Under the pieces are notes generated by a model. It worked only from the letters and a program-made list of their open reading frames with translations, was not told the origin of the DNA and did not search any database. DNA of 64,000 nucleotides from CBDFHC01 sp965247585 (lineage in GTDB: Bacteria; Chloroflexota; Dehalococcoidia; Lucifugimonadales; GCA-2712585), in the NCBI GenBank assembly GCA_965247585.1, contig CBDFHC010000005.1, positions 806,001 to 870,000 of the forward strand, given 5' to 3'. This document shows positions 52,630 through 60,920 of the stretch, piece by piece. Positions within the stretch are counted from its first letter, which is position 1. Each line of letters starts with the position of its first letter. Both the position numbers and the translations under genes were made by a program.

Positions 52630-52920
52630 ATGAACAAATTCCTACTGTTGTCCTTTGGCTTCGTAGAACCCACCCCCGATATCATGGCGGCCTGGGGCAA
52701 GTGGTTTGAATCAATCGTAGACAAGATCGTCGACCAGGGAGGTCTTTGGGGCGGAGGCCGCGAGATCTCAGATGCGGGAACCAAAGACCTGCCGATGGGA
52801 ATGGATTCTATTACTGGCTATATCATAATCAACGCCGACAGCCTTGACGCCGCAGAAAGAATTGCGCAGGGCAATCCGTATATTGCCAGCATCCGGGTCT
52901 ACGAGATCATGACGCATTAG
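52630..52920 (+). CDS. YCII-related protein
   Basis: 96 residues. MNKFLLLSFGFVEPTPDIMA, then IVDQGGLWGGGREISD, GYIIINADSLDAAERIAQGN and a closing IRVYEIM strand form the ferredoxin-like YCII/DGPF fold. The ATG at 52630 follows AAGGGGAAAG. Function of the family is mostly unknown. It lies between a transposase relic and the 63-bp repeat region. Confidence 0.8.
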   Translation: MNKFLLLSFGFVEPTPDIMAAWGKWFESIVDKIVDQGGLWGGGREISDAGTKDLPMGMDSITGYIIINADSLDAAERIAQGNPYIASIRVYEIMTH

Positions 52921-53131
52921 GCTCATTCATATTTCAACTTGGGGAAAGCACGTGTTCTGCGGAGCGCCATCTTGTGGCGCCACACCGGTCTCACACCTCA
53001 GGCCAATTAGGCCACGGAACCCCTTTTCCCGCAGCCTGCTAGTCCATCAAAGACGACAGCCCGGGAATTGACGGTTGACGCTACGCAGCTACAAGGAATG
53101 ATTATTGGGCAGGTCCGCCAGATTAGGCCGG
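52921..53131. other. Region before the repeat array
   Basis: About 210 bases with no supportable gene. An open frame on the minus strand (53007-53429) is produced by the 63-bp repeats, which are a multiple of 3, and shows no RBS or motif. Confidence 0.4.
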
Positions 53132-53338
53132 GGTGGACAGGCGGGTAGACAATCGACCGGGTAGACACTGTCCTGACATCGAGCCGCCCGCTGGCCACGG
53201 TGGACAGGCGGTTAAACAAACGACCAGGTAGACACTGTCCAGACATCCGCCCTTGGGCCACGGTGGACAGGCGGGTAGACAAACGACCGGGTAGACACTG
53301 TCCAGACATCCGCCCGCGGGCCAGGGTGGACAGGACAA
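53132..53338. repeat. Tandem array of about 63-bp units (three plus a partial fourth)
   Basis: Units start at GGTGGACAGG: 53132-53198 (67 bp), 53199-53261 (63), 53262-53324 (63) and a partial at 53325. Each holds GGGTAGACA twice or nearly so, and an inverted pair GGTGGACAG ... CTGTCC. Units are 85-95% alike by eye, with no variable spacers, so it is not CRISPR. Iteron-like. Confidence 0.85.
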
Positions 53339-53489
53339 CTTCCCGGAGACTCGGAGTCCAAGATTGGACACCCGTGTCAAGAGCTCCAAGGTTTACGTCG
53401 TATGTCCAGCCCCCGGGGATGAACACCATACAGTGGACAAGCTGGACACTCGGGCTGTCCAGGTAAGACAGCGATGGGAGGCAGGCGTC

Positions 53490-53690
53490 TCAGGACTCGA
53501 TGTTGACGCGGCGGCGGGAGGCCTTGGGCTTCTCCTCCTGCTCCACGCGCTCGATGGTTTTCTCAACCATGTTGCGCATGGCCAGGTGGAACTCCTTCCC
53601 GGCGTTCCTCGCATGTTAATTTGTGTACTCGGGCACCAGGTGGATTTCACGGGGACGGCCGCGCACGGTGAGTCGGTCCAAGCCTCGTAG
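53490..53690 (-). pseudogene. Remnant of an unknown gene with an in-frame stop
   Basis: On the minus strand a frame reads RGRPREIHLVPEYTN, a TAA, then HARNAGKEFHLAMRNMVEKT, IERVEQEEKPKASRRRVNIES and a stop at 53490-53492. The helical, charged style suggests the C-terminus of a real protein, interrupted and lacking its 5' part. I do not recognise the family. Confidence 0.35.
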
Positions 53691-53829
53691 TGCGCATCGA
53701 AAAAGGTCCTGAGGATATCTCGCCCCCTTACCACACAACAACATTCGAGGTGCGAGCTATCTGCCGGAATTACAGACCATGTGGAAGTTAATCCAAGGGG
53801 TGTCTTCCTGTAGCTTTTCCCAAGTTATT

Positions 53830-53960
53830 TCGGCGCCGATCAAAATGCGGAGCAGCATGATATTGCGCCGGTAGGAGCCGCAGAGTTTCGGCGGCGGCCA
53901 GGGCGGCACCGGTCTTACGCACGCCACCTTTGCCAGTGTAGACTACTGTCCTTAACCTAG
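53830..53960 (-). pseudogene. ArsA-type ATPase remnant (P-loop only)
   Basis: The minus strand reads LRTVVYTGKGGVRKTGAALA and then AAETLRLLPAQ, matching the N-terminus of ArsA/Get3-like anion-pump ATPases (VVYTGKGGVGKT). The second P-loop glycine is changed to Arg and no ATPase core follows. A relic. Confidence 0.6.
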
Positions 53961-54072
53961 CACCAACCCTTCCCTGGGAACGCAGCCCGGGGCCGGATGC
54001 GCGGAGACGTTGGCCTTTCTGCCGGACAACGTGCTGTTACCCCTCAAGATTAAATTGTAGTCTAAGCTTGCC

Positions 54073-54927
54073 ATGGGCCACAACGAGAGAAAATCAGGAG
54101 ACGGTGGTGGGAGGACACCCGCCGGGGGGTGTGGATGGGCCCGGGGGGTACGGCGGCGCGTTGGGTTGATTGCCGCGGCGGTGTTAGGGCTGCTGTTGTT
54201 GCTGCCCGGGTGTGGCGGTGGCGGGAGGGACGAGTTGCTCGTCTTCGCGGCGGCAAGCCTGCGGGACGCCTTGACGGAGCTGAGCGAGGAGTACGAGGCG
54301 AGGGAACGGATCGAAGTGAAGTTGAGCTTTGGGGGGTCCGTGACGCTGGCGAGGCAGATTGAGTTGGGCGCGCCGGCGGACCTTTTCATCTCCGCGGGAG
54401 ACGCTCCGATGGACGGCTTACATAATGGAGGATTTTTGGCGCAGGACGGGCGGAGAGCGTTGCTTAGTAACCGGCTAGTAGTCGCAGTGGCGACTGTCCG
54501 GCGCGGCCCGCCAGCGGACGCTGTGAGCGTGTTGAGGAGCAGTAAACGCATCGGCATGGCGGACCCCGTGCTGGCTCCGGCGGGGCAGTACGCCAAAACA
54601 GCGCTGGAGAACATGGGACTGTGGGAGGAGCTAGAGCCCCGCCTGGTGTTCGGCAACGACGTACGGGTCACGCTGTTTTACGCGGAGACCAACAACGTGG
54701 ATACGGCCATAGTTTACATAACGGACGCGCTGAACAGTGACAGGATCAGGCAGACGGCGGAGGTTCCGAGGGAGGCGTACCCGGCAATTGTCTATCCGGC
54801 GGCGGTGACGGAGCGGTCCGATAACCAGCAGGAGGCGCTGCGGTTCCTGGACTTCCTGACGGAGGAGGCGTCTTACGGCAGGTTTGAGGAGCTGGGCTTC
54901 CAACGGCCCGCAGGTCCCGGAAGCTGA
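54073..54927 (+). CDS. modA: Molybdate ABC transporter substrate-binding lipoprotein ModA
   Basis: 284 residues. N-terminal signal with lipobox-like LLLPGCGGG at about residue 44. The mature domain shows ELLVFAAASLRDALTELSEE, FGGSVTLARQIELGAPADLF and ISAGDAPMD, the oxyanion-binding motifs of ModA, and VYPAAVTERSD near the C-terminus. It captures molybdate or tungstate outside the membrane. The long N-terminus before the lipobox suggests the real start may be one of the later codons; ATG 54073 is kept for lack of a better RBS. First gene of modABC. Confidence 0.93.
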   Translation: MGHNERKSGDGGGRTPAGGCGWARGVRRRVGLIAAAVLGLLLLLPGCGGGGRDELLVFAAASLRDALTELSEEYEARERIEVKLSFGGSVTLARQIELGAPADLFISAGDAPMDGLHNGGFLAQDGRRALLSNRLVVAVATVRRGPPADAVSVLRSSKRIGMADPVLAPAGQYAKTALENMGLWEELEPRLVFGNDVRVTLFYAETNNVDTAIVYITDALNSDRIRQTAEVPREAYPAIVYPAAVTERSDNQQEALRFLDFLTEEASYGRFEELGFQRPAGPGS

Positions 54928-55015
54928 GGGAGGGTGTTGTATACTACCTAGCCGCAGGCGGCCGGCGCCGAGGAAGGGCAGCGGCGGGCCAATGCAACGG
55001 CTGACAGGTTGACAG

Positions 55016-55708
55016 GTGCTCTCTTCCGACGAGCTTCAAGCGTTACGACTATCCGTGCAAGCGGCCCTGGTGGGCACGGCGCTGGGAATGCCGGTGGCCA
55101 TCCTGGTGGGGTGGATACTGGTGAAGACGTCCATCCGCGGCAAGGCGGTGCTGGACACGCTGATTTCGTTTCCGCTGGTGTTGCCGCCCATCATCACGGG
55201 ATATTTTCTGCTGCTGATGTTGGGGCAGAACGGACCCATAGGGCGGTTGCTGAACAGCCTGTTTGGGATAGAGCTGGTGTTCACCTGGGTTGCGGCGGGG
55301 TTGGCCGCAGGGCTGGTGGCGCTGCCGCTGATGGTGAGGGCTACGGAGGTGGCAATGGCGGGGGTAGACCCGCGCCTGGAGCTGGCGGCGCGGAGCCTGG
55401 GGGCGGGACCGCTGCGCACCTTCGCGACGGTGACGATACCGCTGGCGTACCGGGGCATCATAGCCGCGGCGCTGCTTGCGTTCGCCCGGGGGATGGGGGA
55501 GTTTGGGGCGACGATTGTGGTGGCGGGGAACATCCCCGGCCGGACGCAGACGATACCACTGGCGATGTTTACCGACCTGCAGGCGGGGGATGACGGCGGG
55601 GCGCTGCGATTGGTGGGGCTTTCGCTGGCGCTGGCGCTTATCAGCCTGACGATCCATCACATCCTGGTGCGGCGCCGGGAGGCGAGGCGGCCATGGGCGA
55701 TGTTTTAG
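55016..55708 (+). CDS. modB: Molybdate ABC transporter permease ModB
   Basis: 230 residues, about five membrane helices. The cytoplasmic EAA loop is visible as ELAARSLGAGPLRTFATVTI followed by P-L-A, plus ITGYFLLLMLGQNGPIGRLL. GTG start at 55016. Its end overlaps modC by 16 bases (modC starts 55693), a tight coupling typical of this operon. Confidence 0.93.
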   Translation: MLSSDELQALRLSVQAALVGTALGMPVAILVGWILVKTSIRGKAVLDTLISFPLVLPPIITGYFLLLMLGQNGPIGRLLNSLFGIELVFTWVAAGLAAGLVALPLMVRATEVAMAGVDPRLELAARSLGAGPLRTFATVTIPLAYRGIIAAALLAFARGMGEFGATIVVAGNIPGRTQTIPLAMFTDLQAGDDGGALRLVGLSLALALISLTIHHILVRRREARRPWAMF

Positions 55709-56772
55709 AACTGAGAGTGCGGAAGCGGTTCGCGGATTTTCAACTGGACATGTCCGCTAATTTTCCGCCGGGCATCATGGTGGTGTTCGGGCCGTCCGGG
55801 AGCGGGAAGACGACGCTGCTGAACTGTATCGCGGGGCTGGATAAGCCGGAGGAGGGGGAGATTGTGTTGAACGGCAGGCCCCTTTTCTCATCAAGCAAGG
55901 GAGTGAACCTGCCGCCGGAGCGCAGACGCATTGGCTACATGTTCCAGGAGAGTCTGCTGTTCCCGCACCTGAGCGTGGCGGATAACATTGGGTTCGGATA
56001 CAAGCTGACGCCGCTGGAGCTGCGGAGAATCCATCCCAACCAGCTTGTGGAGCTGCTGGAGCTGGGGCCGCTGATTGAGCGAAAGCCCGAGAGCCTCTCC
56101 TCGGGGGAGCGGCAGCGGGTGGTGCTGGCGCGGGCGCTGGCCACGTCACCGGACCTGCTTCTGCTGGACGAGCCGCTGAGCTCGCTTCACATGTCGATCA
56201 AGGGACGCATACTGCGATACCTGAAGGCGCTGCACAGGGAGCTAAGCATTCCAATGGTGTACGTATCGCACTCGATTTCGGAGGTGCTGGCGCTGGGACA
56301 CAAGGCGCTGATAGTGAACGGCGGGAAGCAGGTGGCGTTCGACGAGCCGAGGAAGGTGCTGAGCCAGCCGGGGGCGGCGCCGGCTATGGACGTGGAATCG
56401 CTGGAGAACCTGTTCGACGTTGAGCTGGTGGAGCAGCGGCCGGACAGCGGGATAACGCTGGCGCGGCTGGACGGCGCTACCATTGCGCTGCCGCTGGTGG
56501 AGGGCGAAACGGGAAAGGTGATTTCCATAGCCATACGGGCGGCGGACATAATCATCGCGTCGGAGCGGCCGCAGGGGATAAGTGCGCGGAATATACTGGC
56601 AGCAAGGGTAGAGGAGCTTAACCAGGTGGGGAACCAGGTGCTGGTGCACGCGGATGCAGGAAGGTCCTGGGTTGCGGAGGTGACACCGGACGCGGTATCG
56701 GCGTTGGGCTTGAGGGAGGGGCAGGAGGTGTATCTGGTGGTGAAGTCCAGCTCTATAACACCGCTGGGCTGA
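55693..56772 (+). CDS. modC: Molybdate ABC transporter ATPase ModC
   Basis: 359 residues. Walker A GPSGSGKTTLLN, Q-loop FQESLLFPHLS, signature LSSGERQRVVLARAL and Walker B LLLLDEPLSSL, H-loop VSHSISEV. The C-terminal about 70 residues form a TOBE/MOP domain (ISARNILAARVEELNQVGNQ ... VYLVVKSSSI) that binds molybdate and gives feedback control of transport. Overlaps modB. Supplies molybdenum for cofactor synthesis. Confidence 0.94.
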   Translation: MGDVLELRVRKRFADFQLDMSANFPPGIMVVFGPSGSGKTTLLNCIAGLDKPEEGEIVLNGRPLFSSSKGVNLPPERRRIGYMFQESLLFPHLSVADNIGFGYKLTPLELRRIHPNQLVELLELGPLIERKPESLSSGERQRVVLARALATSPDLLLLDEPLSSLHMSIKGRILRYLKALHRELSIPMVYVSHSISEVLALGHKALIVNGGKQVAFDEPRKVLSQPGAAPAMDVESLENLFDVELVEQRPDSGITLARLDGATIALPLVEGETGKVISIAIRAADIIIASERPQGISARNILAARVEELNQVGNQVLVHADAGRSWVAEVTPDAVSALGLREGQEVYLVVKSSSITPLG

Positions 56773-57062
56773 AGGGCAATCCGAGGGTACGGTCCGGCGT
56801 CCGAAACCCACGTTGGTCAAACGTTGACACCGTTGTCCAAAAGAGTACACTGGGCCGAGTCGGTACGGGGCGAGAACAGGCTGGCGGCGCGGGCAAAAGC
56901 AGCCTCACAACAAGATGCGCTGGGCCGGAAATCCTGGGACCAGATTGTCCAGGATTGAAGGGCCTGCCGCGAACCGTTGATGACCGCCTATCCAGGCAGT
57001 CAATTTTGATTTTCAGCCAGGCGGAATAATTCCAGTAGCCGAGCATAGGAGAGAAAGAACGC
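56773..57062. other. Intergenic region between modC and the amidohydrolase pair
   Basis: 290 bases without a supportable gene or clear hairpin. It is AT-richer near 57000, just ahead of the GAGAAAG RBS of the next gene. Confidence 0.4.
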
Positions 57063-58139
57063 ATGAAACCTCCCTTTGGCGTGATAGACGCGGATGGTCA
57101 CATAAACGAGCCTGAGCACCGGCTGCGGGAGTATCTGGAGGGACCCTACGCCGAACAGAAGCGTTTCCACCAATTCATACCCAACGAGCAAGGGGACGTG
57201 GGCGGAAGTGTTCTAGCGGGCACGAACTACATGGACTCTAGCCTGGGAGGCAGGCTGGGCGCCCACGGCGGCCCGGACTTCCCCACGCCACAGGAGTGGT
57301 TGGACACGGCGGACGAGGGAAACATGGAGACGATCTTCCTGTTCCCCACTACGCTGCTGGGCTATTCCGCGATTATCGACCCGGACTATCTGATCGCGCT
57401 GACACGGGCGTACAACAACTACGTGCACCAGGAATGGTTGAAGTTCAGCCCCCGGTTTAAAAGCGTGGCGCTGATGCCGCTGATGGACGTTGACGAGTCG
57501 ATCAAGGAGATGCGGCGGTGCGTGACGGAGCTGGGATATTCTGGGGTGTTCGTGGCGGCGGTGGGCTTCGGGCTGCTGGGCGAGAAGCGGTTCGACCCGT
57601 TCTACGCCGAGGCGGAGAAGCTGGGATGCTTTGTAGCGGTGCATGGGGGCCACGCCACCGCGGAGTCACAGCGCTACACCAAGTTCATCCAGCGGCACAC
57701 GATTGGATTCCCAGTTTCGAACATGATGCAGATGATGCACATGACCTACGAGGGTGTGTACGAGAAGTTCCCGAACCTTAGGGTGGGATACCTGGAAGGC
57801 GGCTGCACCTGGGTGCCGATGATGCTGGACCGGATGGACGAGGAGTGGGAGAAGCGGGGCTGGTTTGAGGCGCCCATTTGCAAGAAGAAGCCCAGCGATT
57901 ACATAAAAGGTGGCAACGTTTACATCCACGCCGAGCCCGGCGAACAGCTAATCCCGGCCGTGATTGAGTTCATGGGTAAGAACCGGCTGTTTTACGCCTC
58001 GGACTGGCCCCACTGGGACAACGAGTATCCCAGGAACATTGACCATATCTGGGGCCGGAAGGACCTGTCTGAAGAAGACAAGAAGTTGATCCTGCGAGAC
58101 AACTCGCTGGAGATGTACGCGGTCAAGAACGGTACGTAG
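57063..58139 (+). CDS. Amidohydrolase-superfamily hydrolase, copy 1 of a tandem pair
   Basis: 358 residues. GVIDADGHINEPEHRLREYL starts the domain (DxH-type metal site), AVHGGHATAES lies in the middle, and YASDWPHWDNEYP carries the catalytic Asp. KYTPRF-type RFKSVALMPLMD and SDYIKGGNVYIH are shared with copy 2. Related proteins hydrolyse or decarboxylate aromatic acids. RBS GAGAAAG. Copy 2 starts 126 bases downstream; the two have diverged enough to suggest different substrates. Confidence 0.9.
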   Translation: MKPPFGVIDADGHINEPEHRLREYLEGPYAEQKRFHQFIPNEQGDVGGSVLAGTNYMDSSLGGRLGAHGGPDFPTPQEWLDTADEGNMETIFLFPTTLLGYSAIIDPDYLIALTRAYNNYVHQEWLKFSPRFKSVALMPLMDVDESIKEMRRCVTELGYSGVFVAAVGFGLLGEKRFDPFYAEAEKLGCFVAVHGGHATAESQRYTKFIQRHTIGFPVSNMMQMMHMTYEGVYEKFPNLRVGYLEGGCTWVPMMLDRMDEEWEKRGWFEAPICKKKPSDYIKGGNVYIHAEPGEQLIPAVIEFMGKNRLFYASDWPHWDNEYPRNIDHIWGRKDLSEEDKKLILRDNSLEMYAVKNGT

Positions 58140-58265
58140 GAACGGCGGACCTGGTAGCGTGGACCCCGGGAAGGCCCCGCTAGTCCAAGGCGCGGCGGTG
58201 GCCTGAGCGGCCCGTCACACGTGACGGGCGGGCAACCAAAAAAGATGACAATTTGAGGAGGCGTA

Positions 58266-59348
58266 ATGGCGGAGAAGCTACCGTTTGGCGTGATAGATTC
58301 CGACGGCCACATTGTGGAGCCAGAAGACAAGCTGTTGGAATACCTGGAGGGGCCGTATGCCGATATCAAACGGAACATGCACAAGTACTTGCCCAACAAA
58401 GATGGCGCCCTGGGATATAGCCAAATTGGCCCGTCCAGCTACATGGACCCGACGCTGGGAAACAGGCTGGGCAGCAACGGGCCCCGGGGATTTCCCACCC
58501 CGGACGACTGGCTGGAGACGGCGGACAAGGGCGGGATGGATACGGTGTACCTGTTTCCCACCACTTTACTGGCGTACTCAGAAATAACTGACCCGGACTA
58601 TCTGGTTGCCATATCGCAGGCGTACAACAACTACGTTTCCGAGGAGTGGTTGAAGTACAGTCCCCGGTTCAAGAGCGTGGCGCTAATGCCGTTCCTGGAC
58701 CAGGAGGAATCTATCAAGGAGATGCGCCGCTGCGTGACGGAGCTGGGCTACTCTGGTGTCTTCCTGGCGGCCACGGGGTTCGGGCTGCTGGGGGATAAGA
58801 AGAACCACGCGTTCTTCGCCGAGGCGGAGAAGCTGGATACCGCGGTGGCGGTGCACGGGGGCCACGCCACGGCGGAGTCGATGCGATACGCCAAGTTCAT
58901 TCAGCGGCACACCATCGGTTTTCCGGTTTCGAACATGATGCAGATAATGAGCATGACCTACGATGGCGTGTTCGAGAAGTACCCGAATCTCCGGGTGGGT
59001 TACCTGGAAGCGGGCTGCACCTGGATCCCGTACATGCTGGACCGGATGGACGAGGAGTGGGAGAAGCGGGGCTGGTTCGAGGCCCCCAACTGCAAGAAGA
59101 AGCCCAGCGATTACATAAAGGGCGGCAACGTTTACATCCACATTGAGGCAGGGGAGCAGTTAGTGCCGGAAGTCATCAAGTTTATGGGTACCAACCGGCT
59201 GATGTATGCCTCGGACTGGCCGCACTGGGACCACGAGTACCCGGAGAGCCTTTTCCAGCTCTGGGAGCGGGCTGACCTGACGGAGGCGGACAAGAAGGCG
59301 ATGCTGCGAGACAACGCGTTGGAGTTTTTCAAGCAGGATGTCTCCTAG
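58266..59348 (+). CDS. Amidohydrolase-superfamily hydrolase, copy 2 of a tandem pair
   Basis: 360 residues, clearly similar along its whole length to copy 1 (57063-58139): same GVIDSDGHIVEPEDKLLEYL start, same AVHGGHATAES and YASDWPHWDHEYP. Differences concentrate in the first 80 and last 30 residues. RBS GAGGAGG before the ATG. A strong terminator (59390-59416) lies after its stop. A tandem duplication is inferred. Confidence 0.9.
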   Translation: MAEKLPFGVIDSDGHIVEPEDKLLEYLEGPYADIKRNMHKYLPNKDGALGYSQIGPSSYMDPTLGNRLGSNGPRGFPTPDDWLETADKGGMDTVYLFPTTLLAYSEITDPDYLVAISQAYNNYVSEEWLKYSPRFKSVALMPFLDQEESIKEMRRCVTELGYSGVFLAATGFGLLGDKKNHAFFAEAEKLDTAVAVHGGHATAESMRYAKFIQRHTIGFPVSNMMQIMSMTYDGVFEKYPNLRVGYLEAGCTWIPYMLDRMDEEWEKRGWFEAPNCKKKPSDYIKGGNVYIHIEAGEQLVPEVIKFMGTNRLMYASDWPHWDHEYPESLFQLWERADLTEADKKAMLRDNALEFFKQDVS

Positions 59349-59910
59349 GGCCGGTAACTCTACCAATCGAGTAAGCCGAGACCAAACAGAAGGGCCGCCG
59401 GATTCCGGCGGCCCTTTCGAGTTTTCCGGGGAGGGGCCGGGGAAGGCCTCTGGGACGTACGCGCTGCTAGTCAAGGTGGAGCGGCCCGGAGAGGTGGAGG
59501 TGGGGAAGATAGGCACGTTGAGCTTGCGACGGGGTTGGTATTGCTACATAGGGTCGGCCATGGGGGGTGTGCACGGAAGGGTGCGCAGGCATCTGTCACC
59601 GGAGAAGAAAGCCAAATGGCACCTTGACTACTTGTTGGCCCGGTGGAAGGTCTCTACGGTGATTTGGGGCCACTCAGAGACTAAGCTGGAGTGTAGCGTG
59701 GCGGCGAGACTGCGGGCCGCGGGACTGGAATCGGCGAAAGGCTTCGGGGCCAGCGACTGCCGGTGTCCCTCGCACCTGTTCTACAGCGCCCGGCGGGGGG
59801 AGCTGAAAGCCCAAGTGGAAGCGGCGTTCCGCGGGGTGGGGGTGTCGCCGCGGTGGGTGGGGGTGGAGCACGGGCAGGCTAAGGGGAGTGACCGCCAACG
59901 TGGGGCTTGA
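59338..59910 (+). CDS. DUF123 (GIY-YIG-type) nuclease-like protein
   Basis: The conserved part (from GTYALLVKVERPGEVEVGKI, near residue 39) matches DUF123: RRGWYCYIGSAMGGVHGRVR, HLSPEKKAKWHLDYLLARWK, and a C-terminal GASDCRCPSHLFY with Cys pairs. The domain is a GIY-YIG variant sometimes fused to endonuclease III. Annotated here from the ATG at 59338, but the first about 25 codons overlap the end of copy 2 and a terminator hairpin, so the real start is probably an unusual codon near 59450. Its 3' end overlaps the convergent gene by 32 bases. Confidence 0.75.
   Translation: MSPRAGNSTNRVSRDQTEGPPDSGGPFEFSGEGPGKASGTYALLVKVERPGEVEVGKIGTLSLRRGWYCYIGSAMGGVHGRVRRHLSPEKKAKWHLDYLLARWKVSTVIWGHSETKLECSVAARLRAAGLESAKGFGASDCRCPSHLFYSARRGELKAQVEAAFRGVGVSPRWVGVEHGQAKGSDRQRGA
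59390..59416 (+). terminator. Terminator after the tandem amidohydrolases
   Basis: A perfect 12-bp stem (AAGGGCCGCCGG / CCGGCGGCCCTT), 3-base loop, followed by TCGAGTTTT. It lies 42 bases after the stop at 59348 and overlaps the 5' end of the longest DUF123 frame. Confidence 0.8.
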
Positions 59911-60799
59911 GGACCAGGTAGAGGAGCCGGTTGATGGGGGTGGGGACGCCGGCCTCGGCGCCCAGGCGAACGACGGCGCCGGTGAAGGTCTCCAACTCCA
60001 ACCGTCGGCCGCCCTCCAGGTCTATGTGCAGCGACGCGGTGATGTCCCGAACGGCGGCTTCGACGTATTGCTTGGTCTTGGCGATGACATCGGCGTCCAG
60101 GTTAACCCCTCGTGCCCGGCCCACCGCCTCGATCTCGCGCATGATGTCCAGGAGCAGGTTCATGTACTCCGGCTGGGCCAGGAGCTCGCTAATCCGGGTG
60201 CGGCAGGCGCTGGTGAGGCCGGCGACGGAGGTGATGAAGAGGAACTTGGTCCAGAGGGTCTTCACCACGTCGGTGGAGAGCTCGCAGTTGACGCCGGCGT
60301 CGAGGAAGGCGCGGTGGATTTGGACGGCCCGAGGAGACTGGACGCCGTCCACCTCCCCGAAGACGACGCGGACCACGTCACCGGACTGCCGGATGACGCC
60401 GGGAGCCTCGATGGCGCTCTCGATGTAAGCGGCGCCGGAGAGGACGTGCTCGGCGCCCAGGGCCTCGCCAAGCTGTAGATAACTCTCCACGCCGTTCTGG
60501 AGGGTGAGCACCGAGGCGCCGCCGGCCAGGAGGGGAGCCACGGCGGGGAGGGCGGCGTGAGTGTCGTAGGTCTTGACGGCGAAGATGACCAGGTCCACGG
60601 GGCCGACGGTGGACGGATCGTTGGTGGCGGCCACGGGGACGGTGAAATCACCCTGGTGGTGGATGACGCGCAGGCCGTTGCTTTTTAAAGCGTCCAGGTT
60701 GGCGCCCCGGGCGATGTACGTGACGGGGTTGCCGGACTGGGCCAGCATGCCGCCGAAGTAACCGCCGACGCCGCCAGCGCCCACAACCGCGATTTTCAT
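59879..60799 (-). CDS. Ketopantoate-reductase family protein
   Basis: 306 residues. Rossmann start KIAVVGAGGVGGYFGGMLAQ (NADPH site) and the family motifs VDLVIFAVKTYDT (catalytic Lys), TLQNGVE and KTLWTKFLFITSVAGLTS with the second Lys. C-terminal helical domain with the RLGAEAGVPTPINR block. It could be 2-dehydropantoate 2-reductase or a relative acting on another 2-keto acid. RBS GGAG. Convergent with the DUF123 gene. Confidence 0.9.
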   Translation of the reverse strand: MKIAVVGAGGVGGYFGGMLAQSGNPVTYIARGANLDALKSNGLRVIHHQGDFTVPVAATNDPSTVGPVDLVIFAVKTYDTHAALPAVAPLLAGGASVLTLQNGVESYLQLGEALGAEHVLSGAAYIESAIEAPGVIRQSGDVVRVVFGEVDGVQSPRAVQIHRAFLDAGVNCELSTDVVKTLWTKFLFITSVAGLTSACRTRISELLAQPEYMNLLLDIMREIEAVGRARGVNLDADVIAKTKQYVEAAVRDITASLHIDLEGGRRLELETFTGAVVRLGAEAGVPTPINRLLYLVLKPHVGGHSP

Positions 60800-60920
60800 T
60801 GGAGTCTCCTAGTTGGGCTGGTGCTCAAAATAGCCCAAGGGCCGCAGGATGGCAACCCAGGGTTGCCCACCCCACACTCGGCTCATAGAATGGCAGCACT
60901 GTCTAAACAACGGAGGGAAG

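Noticed and set aside
53132..53338. Tandem repeats as a CRISPR array
   Set aside because: Units are contiguous 63-67-bp near-copies without 30-40-bp variable spacers, and no cas genes are near (the Cas4-like gene is 35 kb away).
53007..53429. 140-residue minus-strand frame with a 21-residue repeat
   Set aside because: It is created by the 63-bp DNA repeats (a multiple of 3); unit 1 is 67 bp and shifts frame, there is no RBS, and the residues resemble no fold.
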